This document shows, in pieces, positions 48,321 through 57,750 of a stretch of 64,000 nt of DNA. A program made the position numbers and the translations under genes. The stretch's first letter is position 1; each line of letters opens with the position of its first letter. A model generated the notes under the pieces. That model searched no databases. It saw nothing but the letters and a program-made list of their open reading frames with translations, and had not been told where the DNA came from. Source of the stretch: Williamsia muralis NBRC 105860 (GTDB lineage Bacteria; Actinomycetota; Actinomycetes; Mycobacteriales; Mycobacteriaceae); NCBI RefSeq assembly GCF_001598915.1, contig NZ_BDAP01000005.1, forward strand, positions 186,001 to 250,000, written 5' to 3'.

Positions 48321-49405
48321 CCTCCGCTGGCCGCCAGGAACTCGCTGTAGAACAGCGACAATCCCAGGGCACAGGCGATGGCCGTGAGCAACCAGAACCG
48401 GATGATGACCGTTGTCTCCGCCCACCCCGACAGTTCGAAGTGGTGGTGGAACGGCGCCATTCGGAACACTCGTCTACCGGTGGTCCGGAACACTGCGATC
48501 TGGATGACAACCGAGATGATCTCGGCGACGAACAGCGCGCCCACCACAACCATCAGCAGTTCGGTGCTCGTGGTGATGGACAGCCCGGCAAGCATGCCTC
48601 CCAGGGCAAGTGATCCGGTGTCGCCCATGAATATCTTGGCCGGGGCGGCATTCCACCAGAGAAAGCCGAGGCAGGCCCCACCGCCGGCGACCGCGATCAA
48701 CGCCAGATCCAGGGGGTCGCGGACCGTGTAGCAGCCGGGTTCGGCCGTCTTGGGTCCACCCACGCAGGCATTTCGGTACTGCCAGAACGTGACCAGCACG
48801 TACGAGCCGAGGACCATCGCCATCGATCCTGCGGCCAGACCGTCGAGACCGTCGGTGAAGTTCACCGCGTTCGACCACGCCGACACCACCAGCCAGCAGA
48901 AGACGACAAACAACACCGAGCTCATCGTGATGGCGTCGATGTCACGCACATACGACAGCTGGGTGCTGGCGGGCGTGTAGCCGGCCTCGTTGCGGAACTG
49001 CAGTGCCAGGATGCCGAAGAGCAGGGCCGCGATCAGCTGGCCGACCGACTTGGCTGTCTTGTTCAGGCCCAGGTTGCGTTGCTTACGAATCTTGATGAAG
49101 TCGTCGAGGAAACCGACGATGGCCAGGGTGGTCGCGAGCGACAGCACGAGGACACCCGAGGCTGTCGGTCCGCTCCCATCGGTCAGGAGACCCACGAGAT
49201 GAGCGCCCCAGTAGCCCGCCCAGAGTGCCGCGACGATGGCGACGCCGCCCATCGAGGGCGTACCGCGTTTGGTCTGATGGCTCTTGGGCCCCTCGACCCG
49301 GATCTCCTGGCCGAACCCCTGCCTCGAGAAGACCTTGATCAGCACCGGCGTCAGCAGAATCGCCACAGCCAGCGAGATCACGCCCGCAATCAGGATCTGC
49401 CTCAC
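48317..49405 (-). CDS. mraY: Phospho-N-acetylmuramoyl-pentapeptide transferase
   Basis: MraY transfers phospho-MurNAc-pentapeptide to undecaprenyl (decaprenyl) phosphate, giving lipid I. It is 362 aa with ten membrane segments and a GTG start. Active-site features are [12 protein letters not shown], the Asp pair [22 protein letters not shown], and [25 protein letters not shown] is the magnesium/His loop. It begins 32 bp after the truncated murF frame. Its substrate is the product of the MurF reaction, so a working MurF must exist somewhere. Confidence 0.95.
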   Translation of the reverse strand: MRQILIAGVISLAVAILLTPVLIKVFSRQGFGQEIRVEGPKSHQTKRGTPSMGGVAIVAALWAGYWGAHLVGLLTDGSGPTASGVLVLSLATTLAIVGFLDDFIKIRKQRNLGLNKTAKSVGQLIAALLFGILALQFRNEAGYTPASTQLSYVRDIDAITMSSVLFVVFCWLVVSAWSNAVNFTDGLDGLAAGSMAMVLGSYVLVTFWQYRNACVGGPKTAEPGCYTVRDPLDLALIAVAGGGACLGFLWWNAAPAKIFMGDTGSLALGGMLAGLSITTSTELLMVVVGALFVAEIISVVIQIAVFRTTGRRVFRMAPFHHHFELSGWAETTVIIRFWLLTAIACALGLSLFYSEFLAASGG

Positions 49406-49437
49406 CTATAAGTCCTCACCTGTTCGAATGCCATCAG

Positions 49438-49896
49438 TTATTCGGACCCTTGTCGCATCAGGAGTTTGTCGGCCGGGACGTGCTCGTCCAACGCCTCGAC
49501 CAGCCCCAACTCGCGTCCACCCATCACCAGCACCACGTCGTGCTCGCCGAGTTGAGCGTCCAGTATCTCCACCGCCTGCTCCGTTGCCGACACCAGGACC
49601 GCTTCGGAGCCCCACGATCCTTCCATGACCGCACCCTGGTGCAGGCCGTGCATGGCCCGGGATGTCCCCACACAGATGATCTGACCGATGTCCAGACGCA
49701 CGGCCAGCCGTCCCAGTTCGTCGTGGGCGACCACCCAGGACGTCATTGCGGCTCGATCGTCGGGGTCGAAGTCGGCAGGTTTGTCGAGTTCGCCCAGCAC
49801 GGCCCAGCTGCGCCGACCGGGGGCCGCATGTACGGCATCGGCGAGCTGTCGCAGTCCCGCCCGCACGCTTGCGGTGTCAAAAGCACCAGATGTCAT
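49438..49896 (-). CDS. murF: Truncated MurF: C-terminal Mur ligase domain only
   Basis: This 152-residue frame sits exactly where murF belongs, between murE and mraY. Its sequence from ASVRAGLRQLADAVH, through RRSWAVLGELD, HDELGRLAVRLDIGQIICVG and LHQGAVMEGSWGSEAVLV, matches the C-terminal domain of MurF. The UDP-MurNAc-binding N-terminal domain and the ATPase domain (about 330 residues, including the GxxGKT loop) are absent, and the usual KxS/N near the C-terminus reads MGGRE. The ATG overlaps the murE stop (ATGA) after a GGAGGTGG site, so it is probably still translated. It cannot ligate D-Ala-D-Ala by itself. A remnant, a repurposed domain or an assembly deletion are the options. Confidence 0.82.
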   Translation of the reverse strand: MTSGAFDTASVRAGLRQLADAVHAAPGRRSWAVLGELDKPADFDPDDRAAMTSWVVAHDELGRLAVRLDIGQIICVGTSRAMHGLHQGAVMEGSWGSEAVLVSATEQAVEILDAQLGEHDVVLVMGGRELGLVEALDEHVPADKLLMRQGSE

Positions 49897-51524
49897 GACC
49901 CACCTCCCGGGGGTGAATCCGGCCGGGTTACGAGGTCGTCGATGGCCTCGGCCAACACCTGCCGGTCGTCGAACGGGTACTTGACGCCATCGATCTCCTG
50001 GCCCGCCTCATGGCCTTTGCCCGCGATCAGCACCACGTCGCCCGGTTCCGCCCAGGCCACCGCAGCGCGGATTGCCTCACGCCGGTCCCCTATGTCGCGC
50101 ACCGGCGCGGCGCCGGGCGGCCGTTCGGCCTCCGCTACTTCACGAGTCCCCGCCAGTACCTGTGCGCGGATGTCGTCGGGACGTTCGGTGCGTGGATTGT
50201 CGTCTGTGATGACAACGAGTTCGGCTCCACGAACCGCAGCTGCGCCCATCAACGGCCGTTTCCCGGTGTCCCGGTCGCCACCGGCCCCGACCACGACGGC
50301 CAACCGCCCGTCGATCTGGCTCCGCAAGGTGGCGATCACCGCCTCGAGCGCCGCGGGCTTGTGGGCGTAGTCCACCACGGCCAGGAAAGCCTGGCCTCGA
50401 TCCACCTTCTCCACCCGCCCGGGCACCGCGACTCCGGAGATGGCGTCGATCACCGTCCGGACCGAGATGCCGATGTGGTCGCAGATGGCCAGCGCGGTCA
50501 ACGCGTTGGCGACGTTGTAGCGCCCAGGCATCGGGACCGTCATGGAATGGGTATCGCCGGACGGACCGGTGACGGTGACGTTCTGGCTGCCGTCGGCGGC
50601 GACCTGCGAGTCGGACGCGTGCCAGTCGGCCGCGACACCGGTGGTCGACAGGGTGATCGCGTCAGGCCCGGCAACGCCGGCCATCTCCCTGCCCCACTCG
50701 TCGTCGACACACACCACCGACCGCAGGGCGCGTACCGGTGAATCAGGTTGAAAAAGCAGAGATTTCGCGTTGAAGTAGTCCCGCATCGTCGGATGGAAGT
50801 CGAGATGATCCTGCGACAAGTTGGTGAACGCGCCCACAGCGAAGGCACAGCCGTCGACCCGGCCGAGTGCCAGCGCATGGCTGGACACCTCCATCACCAC
50901 CGAGTTCACCCCCTGCTCCACCATCGCGGCGAGAAGGCCCTGCAGTTCCGGTGCTTCCGGAGTCGTCAGGGCGCTCGGCTGGCGGATGCCCGCGATCCTC
51001 GTCTCGACCGTTCCGATCAGCCCCACCGACTGTCCGGACGCCATCAACGCTGCTTCTGTCAGATAGCTGGTGGTGGTCTTGCCAGAGGTACCGGTGATCC
51101 CGATGACGGTCAGACGCCGCGAGGGCTGCCCGTAGATCCGGGAACTCAGATCGCCGAGAACCTGCCGCGGATCGGGGTGTACCAGCACAACACAGTCCAG
51201 CGGGCCGTCGAGACCCTGGATGATCGCGCTGCCCGCCGGATCGGTGAGCACAGCTGTGGCGCCGGCCGCCAGTGCATCTGCGGCGAACTGGGCACCGTGG
51301 AAACGGTTGCCGGGCAAGGCCGCGAACAGATCCCCACGACGCACATCCTGGGCACGCAGGGTGACCCCGGTGACCGGCGTTCGTTCGTCGACCGAACCGA
51401 TCAGATCCATCCGTGCGTGGCAGGCGGCCGACAGCACCGACACTTCGGTCGGGGCGACCACGGCAGGGCGCAGCACCGAGTCATCGGAAGAAGACATTCG
51501 ATCAACATACCGCCGACGGGTCAC
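49893..51524 (-). CDS. murE: UDP-MurNAc-tripeptide synthetase (meso-DAP-adding)
   Basis: MurE adds meso-diaminopimelate to UDP-MurNAc-L-Ala-D-Glu. It is 543 aa from GTG 51524 (4-nt overlap with pbpB) or 534 aa from ATG 51497. The ATP loop is ITGTSGKTTTSYL, and the DNPR motif in ITDDNPRTERPDD indicates meso-DAP rather than lysine. The C-terminus is complete (GKGHEAGQEIDGVKYPFDDR), so the following murF frame is not a tail of MurE. All three domains are present. Confidence 0.95.
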   Translation of the reverse strand: MTRRRYVDRMSSSDDSVLRPAVVAPTEVSVLSAACHARMDLIGSVDERTPVTGVTLRAQDVRRGDLFAALPGNRFHGAQFAADALAAGATAVLTDPAGSAIIQGLDGPLDCVVLVHPDPRQVLGDLSSRIYGQPSRRLTVIGITGTSGKTTTSYLTEAALMASGQSVGLIGTVETRIAGIRQPSALTTPEAPELQGLLAAMVEQGVNSVVMEVSSHALALGRVDGCAFAVGAFTNLSQDHLDFHPTMRDYFNAKSLLFQPDSPVRALRSVVCVDDEWGREMAGVAGPDAITLSTTGVAADWHASDSQVAADGSQNVTVTGPSGDTHSMTVPMPGRYNVANALTALAICDHIGISVRTVIDAISGVAVPGRVEKVDRGQAFLAVVDYAHKPAALEAVIATLRSQIDGRLAVVVGAGGDRDTGKRPLMGAAAVRGAELVVITDDNPRTERPDDIRAQVLAGTREVAEAERPPGAAPVRDIGDRREAIRAAVAWAEPGDVVLIAGKGHEAGQEIDGVKYPFDDRQVLAEAIDDLVTRPDSPPGGGS

Positions 51525-53533
51525 TCGGCTCGCAGCACCAGCGGCGGCGGCGGCTGCGCCGACATCGGCACCTGCTCGCGCTGCAGCATCCAGGACGCAA
51601 TGCTCTGGAACAGCGGAGCAGCACTCTGGCCTCCGGTGCCGTCACTGCTGCGGGTGGGGGCGTCGAGCATGATCCCGATGACGTATCGGGGGTTGTCGGC
51701 CGGGGCGATCCCGGCGAACGTGATGTTGTAGCTCGACTGCGAGTAGCAACCGCAATCGGGGTCGACCTGCTGGGCGGTACCCGTCTTTCCGCTGATCTGA
51801 TAACCCGGGACCTCGGCCTTGGCGCCGGTACCCATCTGAACGCCCATCGGGTCGTTCTGGATGGTCGCGCGGAACATGTCCCGCACCGTCCGAGCCGTCT
51901 GCGGGCTCACCACCTGCACACCCTCGGGCGCCGGCAGCTGGCCGTCCTGACCTGTCCCCTCGATCGACTTGATGATGCGGGGCGGAATGCGCAGACCGTC
52001 GTTGGCGATCGCCTGGTACATCGCTGTCATCTGCAGCAAGGTCATCGTGAGGCCTTGTCCGATGGGCAGATTGGCGAAGGTGCCTCCCGACCACTGGGAC
52101 CGTGCCGGCACCACGCCTGCGCTTTCGGCGGGGAGCCCGACGTCTGATCGCTGACCGAGGCCGAATCGCTTGACCATGTCCGCGAATCGGTCCTCACCCA
52201 CCTCATCGGCGAGCATGAGTGTTCCGACGTTCGATGACTTACCGAAGATTCCCGTGGTGGTGTAGGGCTCCACACCGTGCGCCCAGGCGTCTTTCACCGT
52301 GACATCGGCCATGTCGATACTGCCCGGCACCTGATGCACCTCGGTCGGGTTGGTGATCCCGTATTCGATGGCGGCAGCCGCCGTGACGATCTTGTTCACC
52401 GACCCCGGTTCGAAGGGCGAGGTGATCGGCAGGTCGCCCAGCTGCGCGTTGTCCTGCTCGTCGAGCGGCTTGGCGGGGTTGAAGGTGCCGTCGTTCGCCA
52501 TCGCGAGGACCTCGCCCGTCTTCGCGTCGAGCACCACCGCCGACGCGTTCTTGGCCTTCGACAGTTTCTTGGCCTTCTCGACCTCGTTCTGGACGTACCA
52601 CTGGATGTCGGAGTCGATGGTGAGTTCGACGGTGCCGCCGTTGACCGATGGATGCAGGTTTCTCGAGCTGCCGGGGATCACTGCGCCATCGGAGCCGCGG
52701 TCGTAGGTTCGCGATCCATCGGTGCCCGAGAGGATGGAATCCATGGACGACTCCAGCCCGATGAGACCGTTGCCGTCGAAGTCGACGTCGCCGACGATGT
52801 TCGCGGCCAGCGACCCACCTGGGTAGAGGCGCACGTCCTGTCGCTCGGACCCCACCTCCGGGAATTCGTCGATGATCTTGCCTGCCGCCTCGGGGCTGAT
52901 GGCCCGGGCGAGGTACACAAAGTTCTCGTTGCTGCGCAACAGCTCTTTGATCGAATCCTGGTTGTACTCACTACCCAGTTCCGCACTGATGCCCGCCGCG
53001 ATCTGGTCGATGCGTTCGTCGACACCGGGCAGGCTCGGGGTCTTCTTGTTCGCCTCTTCGATCTCCTTGCGGACCTTCACAGGCTGAAAGGTCAGGGCAC
53101 GGGCGTCATCGGTGTACGCGATCGCCTTCCCGTTGCGGTCCTCGATCGCGCCGCGCTTGGCGGGGAGCACCTCGGTGACCGCTCGCTGACTCGCCGCCTC
53201 CGCGGACAATCCCGAGGCATCCACGACCTGAAGCATCACCATCTTGATCGCGACCACCGCCACGATCAGGACGATCACCAGGCTGGCGAGTCGATGTCGC
53301 ACCAGGAACTGGCGTCCGGCCCGCAGTGCCTGTTGATTCGAATGCTGGGAACCACCGATCGGGAACCCGGACCGCGTTGCCGCCGACCGTCCCGCCGCCA
53401 CATTGTCGCCCTCGCGGGCACCGGCTCCGCTCTTGCCTTGCCTACCCCGGGGCCGCCGCGCCGCGCCGGCGCGGTCTCGGCCGGTGGCCCGCTGGCGGGC
53501 GCGCCGATCGTGATCGCGTGTGGGGCGCGTCAT
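51521..53533 (-). CDS. pbpB: Septal penicillin-binding protein 2B/3 (FtsI)
   Basis: PbpB is the septal transpeptidase working with FtsW. From ATG 53533 it has 670 aa; a GTG at 53590 is an alternative. A basic cytoplasmic region (1-85) precedes one membrane segment (RLASLVIVLIVAVVAIKMVM), the pedestal domain, and the transpeptidase domain. Catalytic motifs are S378-V-N-K in EPGSVNK, KSSN (SxN) in FGKSSNVGTL, and KTG in ISGKTGTAQQ. Two Cys in DPDCGCYSQ match the mycobacterial protein. It lies between ftsL and murE. Confidence 0.94.
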   Translation of the reverse strand: MTRPTRDHDRRARQRATGRDRAGAARRPRGRQGKSGAGAREGDNVAAGRSAATRSGFPIGGSQHSNQQALRAGRQFLVRHRLASLVIVLIVAVVAIKMVMLQVVDASGLSAEAASQRAVTEVLPAKRGAIEDRNGKAIAYTDDARALTFQPVKVRKEIEEANKKTPSLPGVDERIDQIAAGISAELGSEYNQDSIKELLRSNENFVYLARAISPEAAGKIIDEFPEVGSERQDVRLYPGGSLAANIVGDVDFDGNGLIGLESSMDSILSGTDGSRTYDRGSDGAVIPGSSRNLHPSVNGGTVELTIDSDIQWYVQNEVEKAKKLSKAKNASAVVLDAKTGEVLAMANDGTFNPAKPLDEQDNAQLGDLPITSPFEPGSVNKIVTAAAAIEYGITNPTEVHQVPGSIDMADVTVKDAWAHGVEPYTTTGIFGKSSNVGTLMLADEVGEDRFADMVKRFGLGQRSDVGLPAESAGVVPARSQWSGGTFANLPIGQGLTMTLLQMTAMYQAIANDGLRIPPRIIKSIEGTGQDGQLPAPEGVQVVSPQTARTVRDMFRATIQNDPMGVQMGTGAKAEVPGYQISGKTGTAQQVDPDCGCYSQSSYNITFAGIAPADNPRYVIGIMLDAPTRSSDGTGGQSAAPLFQSIASWMLQREQVPMSAQPPPPLVLRAE

Positions 53534-53616
53534 CGCGGGCATCCGGGGCCACGACGCCCGTCGGCGGTGGCGTTCGTCGCTCGGGAGCACGTCATGGTTG
53601 TCAATTCTCTGCTCCG

Positions 53617-54474
53617 CTAACGGGTTTGCCCTGAATTTGAGCCCGGCGCGCCGCCGGTTGGGGGAAGAACATTGCTGAATCCGGGTGTGGTGGCCGGATT
53701 TGCCGGAGTCTGTGGCTGGGCCGGCAGCGGTCCGCTGGCCGTCTCCTCCGGCGACGCACCGTTCACGGGGGCACCCTGCTCGATCGGAGTACCTTGCTGA
53801 ACCGGAGTGCCTTGCTGAACAGGGGTACCCGGCTGGCCCGGTGTCGGGGCAGGTGACGTCGGCGACGGATCCGAGTTCGCCGAGGAGGTCGAACGCGGAG
53901 TGTCGTTGAGCGAGGGCGCTTTTGGTCCATCAGCCGGCGTGATGTCACCGACAACCGTTGATCTGCCGTCCGGACCGACGACCAGGCGCGGTACGTCCGT
54001 GACGGGGATCATCCCGAGACGCCCTGCCTTGTCTGACAATTCGGGGGCGGAATCGCCTGACTCGTAGGTTTTGACGAGTGCGTTGAGACGGTCCGACAGC
54101 TGCTCGTTCTGCTCCCTGGCCACACCGAGTTGATACGAGTCCTGAGCCGATTTCGTCGACAGCCACAAGGTGAGGGCCAGGCCTGCCAATAGCAATCCGA
54201 CCACAACCACCGCAAAGGGGATCCGCCGTGCGGCCTTGATCGGTGACGTGACGAGGCGAACAACAACATTCGAATCTCGTTCGTTCGCAACGGTTTCACC
54301 CGTCGCCCGCAGGGCGTCGCGTCGGTCACGCGACCGCACTGGCGCATTCGGCTCGCGCACAAGGCGTTTGCGTCGACGCTCGAGTGCCCTTTGCGCGGCC
54401 GCCGATCGCTGCCGGGTACCGGGCTCGGCCGTGCGACGACTCCGGGCACCGGGCTGATCATCGACTACGGTCAC
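53617..54474 (-). CDS. ftsL: FtsL-like bitopic division protein with proline-rich tail
   Basis: This is a 285-aa bitopic protein between rsmH and pbpB, the genomic position of FtsL (Rv2164c). GTG start with GGAGG and a 4-nt overlap with rsmH. A basic N-terminus (1-80) leads to one membrane segment (about 84-107: [20 protein letters not shown]) and a short coiled coil ([20 protein letters not shown]). The remaining 140 residues are Pro/Thr/Gln/Ser-rich with [18 protein letters not shown] repeats. Sequence identity to FtsL is low, so the call rests on topology and location. Confidence 0.85.
   Translation of the reverse strand: MTVVDDQPGARSRRTAEPGTRQRSAAAQRALERRRKRLVREPNAPVRSRDRRDALRATGETVANERDSNVVVRLVTSPIKAARRIPFAVVVVGLLLAGLALTLWLSTKSAQDSYQLGVAREQNEQLSDRLNALVKTYESGDSAPELSDKAGRLGMIPVTDVPRLVVGPDGRSTVVGDITPADGPKAPSLNDTPRSTSSANSDPSPTSPAPTPGQPGTPVQQGTPVQQGTPIEQGAPVNGASPEETASGPLPAQPQTPANPATTPGFSNVLPPTGGAPGSNSGQTR
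53768..53839. repeat. Four degenerate 18-bp tandem repeats in the ftsL-like gene
   Basis: Units of 18 bp start at 53768, 53786, 53804 and 53822 (central two: GGAGTACCTTGCTGAACC and a near copy). They encode the G-T/A-P-V-Q-Q type repeats in the extracellular tail. Confidence 0.8.
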
Positions 54475-55454
54475 GGATTCCTCCTGGCGATTCGTTCGAC
54501 TGCACGTACCCGCACCGAGGCCGAGCGTGGATTCTGTTCGATCTCGGCGTCCGAGGCACGCTCCGCCCCGCGGGTGATGAGCTCGAATTCGGGTGCGGTA
54601 CCGGGCAAGTCGACGGGCAGCCCGCGCGGCGACGTCGATGTGGACCTGGTGACGAACTCACGTTTGACGATCTTGTCCTCGAGTGACTGGTAGGACATGA
54701 TGGCCAGCCGGCCTCCGACGGCCAAGTTGTCCAAGGCGGCAGGCAGCGCATTGCGTAGCGATGTCAACTCACTGTTGACCTCGATCCGCAGTGCCTGGAA
54801 TGTGCGTTTGGCGGGGTGTCCACCGGTTCGGCGCGTGGCTGCAGGGATGGCGCGGTACAGCAGTTCGACAAGCCGTCCGCTTGTCGTGAACGGCTCGGTC
54901 TCCCGCTCGCGCACGATGGCCGAGGCAATCTTGCCCGCGAACCGCTCATCGCCGAATTCGGAGAGTATGCGCGCGATCTCCCCGTGTGAATACGTGTTGA
55001 GCACGTCGGCGGCGGTGAGGTCGTCGGCCGGGTTCATCCGCATGTCCAAGGGCGCGTCAACCGAGTAGGCGAACCCTCGTTCGGGTTGATCGAGCTGCAT
55101 GGAGGAGACACCGAGATCGAACAATCCCGCGTCGTACGATTCGACACCCGCCTGCCGGAGAGCTTCGGCCACGGCGTCATAGCGCTCGTGAACGAAAGTG
55201 ATGCGGTCACCGAACGCCGACAGTCTGTCGCGGGCGAGTTCGAGAGCGTTCTCGTCTCGATCGATCCCGATGATCGCGGCACCGGGGAAGGTTTTGGCCA
55301 CGAGTTCGGTGTGGCCGCCGGCTCCGAGTGTGCCGTCCAGATAGGTCGCGCCTGTGCCGTCGTCGTGGTGACGGGTGAGTGCGGGAGTGAGGAGTTCGAC
55401 CATTCGCGTCGCCATCACCGGGACATGCCCGAATCGGCCCTCGACGTGATCCAC
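54471..55454 (-). CDS. rsmH: 16S rRNA (cytosine-1402-N4) methyltransferase
   Basis: RsmH (MraW) methylates C1402 of 16S rRNA using SAM. GTG 55454 gives 327 aa starting [20 protein letters not shown]. The SAM-binding motif is [19 protein letters not shown], then [32 protein letters not shown] is family-typical. It lies between mraZ and the ftsL-like gene in the standard order. A 209-bp stretch separates it from mraZ with no gene seen; the frame is open to 55790, but that part overlaps mraZ. Confidence 0.94.
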   Translation of the reverse strand: MDHVEGRFGHVPVMATRMVELLTPALTRHHDDGTGATYLDGTLGAGGHTELVAKTFPGAAIIGIDRDENALELARDRLSAFGDRITFVHERYDAVAEALRQAGVESYDAGLFDLGVSSMQLDQPERGFAYSVDAPLDMRMNPADDLTAADVLNTYSHGEIARILSEFGDERFAGKIASAIVRERETEPFTTSGRLVELLYRAIPAATRRTGGHPAKRTFQALRIEVNSELTSLRNALPAALDNLAVGGRLAIMSYQSLEDKIVKREFVTRSTSTSPRGLPVDLPGTAPEFELITRGAERASDAEIEQNPRSASVRVRAVERIARRNP

Positions 55455-55663
55455 GGTACTGCTGCCCTTCGTGCGGTGTGGGTACCGGAAAGACCGGCAC
55501 CGCGGCGTCGATGGAATGCCGAACTCCGCGTAGAGCCGAAGCTCGAGTGGCGGGTGGATCCTGGTCCCTGCCCGATCGGCGAACCTGGCGCTGGGGAAGT
55601 GCGTCAGGGTCGGATCGGGCAGAGGCCTCGATGCACCCACGTGAGTTCTCTTCTGGTCCCGGC

Positions 55664-56107
55664 CTACAGAACCGTGTCCAGAGCGTCGAACCCAACGCTC
55701 GAATAGTTCTCCTCGTGCTCGTCCTGGTAGTCGCGCCAGGTCTGCGCGTCCCAGATCTCCAAGTGGCTCATGTTGCCGATCACCACACATTCTTTGGCCA
55801 ACCCCGCATATCTGCGGTGGTCGACCGACAGGGTTATCCGGCCCTGCCCGTCGGGGCGTTGCTCATCGGTCGCCGAACTGAGTTGCCGCTGGAAGGCCCG
55901 GGCAGCGGGATCGTTCTTCGAGGCGGCCAGAACTCGTTTGGCCAACTCGTAGAAGTCATCTCGCAGGTACACGGCAAGGCTGCGGTCTTGACCTTTTGTG
56001 ATCATCACGCCTCCTGCCAGTACGTCTCGGAACTTCGCGGGCAACGTGAGCCGCCCCTTGTCATCGAGCTTGGGCGTGTAGGTGCCGAGGAACATAGCGT
56101 CAGCCAT
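55664..56107 (-). CDS. mraZ: Transcriptional regulator MraZ
   Basis: MraZ is a ring-forming DNA-binding protein that controls the dcw operon from repeats upstream of its own gene (147 aa). It carries two SpoVT/AbrB-type domains: the first with [20 protein letters not shown], the second with [23 protein letters not shown] 56107 follows a GGAGGTG site. Direct repeats matching its binding box occur 46-83 bp upstream, indicating autoregulation as in other bacteria. Confidence 0.95.
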   Translation of the reverse strand: MADAMFLGTYTPKLDDKGRLTLPAKFRDVLAGGVMITKGQDRSLAVYLRDDFYELAKRVLAASKNDPAARAFQRQLSSATDEQRPDGQGRITLSVDHRRYAGLAKECVVIGNMSHLEIWDAQTWRDYQDEHEENYSSVGFDALDTVL

Positions 56108-56152
56108 GTCGACACCTCCAGCCCGAGGTCAGTGGGGAAAGTCCGGTTCTCT

Positions 56153-56190
56153 CCCACCAACGATCACCACTGTACCCCACAACACTCCAC
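56153..56190 (-). promoter_or_regulatory. MraZ box upstream of mraZ
   Basis: On the minus strand GTGGAG, GTGGGG and GTGGTG occur at exact 10-bp intervals (plus-strand 56185-56190, 56175-56180, 56165-56170), followed by GTGGGA (near 56153-56158). Direct G-rich repeats with 10-bp period are the known recognition element of MraZ. The box is 46-83 bp before the mraZ ATG. Confidence 0.85.
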
Positions 56191-56360
56191 TTTCCACCCC
56201 AAAGTCGGGGCCGAACCCGACTGCTCGCCTAAAACTGCAGGTGAAAACCAATTCGACGGTGGGGGGTAAAACCTGCCATGGCGTGTCAGCGCCGGTTGAC
56301 CAGCCCTAGAGCGCGACACATGTGCCCCTCCAGTCACAACTGCAGGAGAAACCGGCCATG

Positions 56361-56394
56361 GTGGGAGAAAGTGGGGAACGGGGTGGACAGTGGG
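56361..56394 (+). promoter_or_regulatory. Second MraZ-box-like repeat, opposite orientation
   Basis: GTGGGA (56361), GTGGGG (56371), GTGGA (56383) and GTGGG (56390) lie on the plus strand in the 370-bp region between mraZ and the DUF3040 gene. The first two have the 10-bp spacing of a MraZ box; the others are off phase. There is no rightward gene here, so a role is uncertain. Confidence 0.4.
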
Positions 56395-56418
56395 CGCTCA
56401 GCCCTTTTGAACAAACAA

Positions 56419-56450
56419 AAACCGCGTATCGCTGATGCGATACGCGGTTT
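56419..56450 (-). terminator. Intrinsic terminator of the DUF3040 gene
   Basis: A perfect 14-bp stem AAACCGCGTATCGC (56419-56432) pairs with 56437-56450 around the loop TGAT. On the minus strand it is followed by TTTTGTTTG, a good U-rich tail. It lies 26 bp after the DUF3040 stop and insulates the dcw operon. Confidence 0.9.
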
Positions 56451-56476
56451 GAGAGGTCTGTCGAGGGGCTTGCGGC

Positions 56477-56890
56477 CTACTCCTCTTCGAACCGACGATT
56501 GAAACGCTCTTCCATCCGCTCGGAGAACTTCCTCCCCCGTTGCTCGCGGCCGGACGAGCCACCACGTGGCGACTGGGGTCCCGCAGCAGCATCGCGAGTC
56601 GGAGTTGATCCGGCACGCGATCCCCACAGGGCCAGCAGTCCGGCACCGAACATCACGAGGAAGCCGATCAGACTGATGATTGGGAAGCCGCCGAGTCGAA
56701 CCTCGACGACAACTCCGCCGATCAGCAGGAACAAGCCCACGAGGAACAACACAGAGGCCTGTAGACGACGCCGAGCAGTGGAACCGCCGAAGCGACGCGA
56801 CCGTACGTTCGAAGCAAACTTCGGGTCTTCGGCGTACAGAGCGTTTTCGATCTGTTCGAGCATGCGCTGCTCGTGCTCTGAGAGTGGCAC
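56477..56890 (-). CDS. DUF3040 membrane protein
   Basis: This small membrane protein (137 aa) is of the actinobacterial DUF3040 family. GTG 56890 with AGGAGGGG upstream gives the family N-terminus PLSEHEQRMLEQIENALYAE DPKFAS. Two membrane segments follow at about 45-65 and 70-88 (LQASVLFLVGLFLLIGGVVV, FPIISLIGFLVMFGAGLLAL), then a basic Arg/Glu-rich tail (KFSERMEERFNRRFEEE). It matches the position of Rv2169c beside mraZ. Function is unknown. Confidence 0.92.
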   Translation of the reverse strand: MPLSEHEQRMLEQIENALYAEDPKFASNVRSRRFGGSTARRRLQASVLFLVGLFLLIGGVVVEVRLGGFPIISLIGFLVMFGAGLLALWGSRAGSTPTRDAAAGPQSPRGGSSGREQRGRKFSERMEERFNRRFEEE

Positions 56891-57062
56891 CCGCCCCTCC
56901 TTCAGCACATGGTTTCGGTAGGGCTCACGGGGAGGCAGATTCCGGTTGCCCGAGTCCACTTTGGTGGGCTCACCTGAAATGATACGAGGTGTTGGGATTC
57001 TCGACCACCATTCCCTGGCACGAGTTGGTGAAGAAGGCTCTGAACGGCCGAAATTTGAGACA

Positions 57063-57542
57063 TCAAGCCGCTCCCGCCGGAAATTTTGACGTCTTTCCTT
57101 GCTCGCGACGCACGATTTCCATCTCGACAACGTGGAGGAACTCGTCGACCCGCACGCGCAGCTCGTCGATCTGGACCGAATCGACGGCCCGGATGCCGGC
57201 TTCGGCGTCAGCGCGCAGCCGCGACAGACCCGCGAAGTAGGTTGCCCAACCGGTCATCTCCGGGAGGGCATGCGGCAGACGGGACCAGGCGCTGCGCGAG
57301 CCGCGACGGCGGGTGGGCCGTTCGGCCACGGCGAGCGCGGCGCCGGCACCCCGAAGCGCGGCTTGATAGAGGGCACTGAACTCGTCGGTGGGATCTGTGA
57401 CGATGTCGGACTCGCGCAGCCGAACCTCGGCGCGCTCCAGGAGATCGCGTGCCGCGATGATCTGCGACGGCTCGAGCCTCGAGGCTTCGGACGTCCGGTT
57501 GCGAGCTGTGCCACGTGAACGCTGGGCGGTTGTCGGCGACAT
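57063..57542 (-). CDS. HEPN-domain protein (SAV_6107 family)
   Basis: This is a predicted helical cytosolic protein of 159 aa. ATG 57542 has a GGGAG site; the frame is open to 57644. Helices run through PSQIIAARDLLERAEVRLRE, FSALYQAALRGAGAALAVAE and VQIDELRVRVDEFLHVVEME. The pattern resembles the SAV_6107-type HEPN family known from actinobacteria; the catalytic RxxxxH of ribonuclease HEPNs is not evident. It is divergent from the GNAT gene, with an SOS box 136 bp upstream of its start. No toxin/antitoxin partner is seen. Confidence 0.78.
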   Translation of the reverse strand: MSPTTAQRSRGTARNRTSEASRLEPSQIIAARDLLERAEVRLRESDIVTDPTDEFSALYQAALRGAGAALAVAERPTRRRGSRSAWSRLPHALPEMTGWATYFAGLSRLRADAEAGIRAVDSVQIDELRVRVDEFLHVVEMEIVRREQGKTSKFPAGAA

Positions 57543-57677
57543 CTGCTCTACTCCCTTCTCCCGGAGGTGAACTGTGGAAGGTTCGGTCCGATGGCCCACG
57601 CTTCCCTCGTCGACCATCGGACCGTCCTCGCGTCTTGCGGGCAACGATGCGGCGTAGCCTTTGCGGAGGTTGAAGCC

Positions 57678-57693
57678 TCGAACACCCGTTCGA
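57678..57693. promoter_or_regulatory. LexA-binding site (SOS box), identical to the one at 28118
   Basis: TCGAACACCCGTTCGA is a perfect match to the TCGAAC-N4-GTTCGA LexA consensus. It lies in the divergent gap between the HEPN gene (start 57542) and the GNAT gene (start 57718 or 57751). An A+T-rich stretch with TATACC (57703-57708) follows on the plus strand, so the site more likely overlaps the rightward promoter. Confidence 0.82.
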
Positions 57694-57750
57694 CATATTC
57701 AATATACCTACGACGGTGTGAACCCTCAAGCGAAGAAGGCGGAAACTTCA

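Larger units (their letters stand above)
56108..56476. other. Intergenic region upstream of mraZ
   Basis: These 369 bp hold the dcw operon promoter region, with the MraZ box, a second MraZ-box-like set of repeats, and the terminator of the DUF3040 gene at 56419-56450. No gene is supported. Confidence 0.7.

Noticed and set aside
49438-51524. The MurF fragment as a C-terminal extension of MurE by frameshift
   Set aside because: MurE is complete with its normal C-terminus and stop; the fragment has its own start codon and ribosome site.
52277-53620. 447-codon plus-strand frame opposite pbpB
   Set aside because: It is an antisense shadow; pbpB has all penicillin-binding motifs on the other strand.
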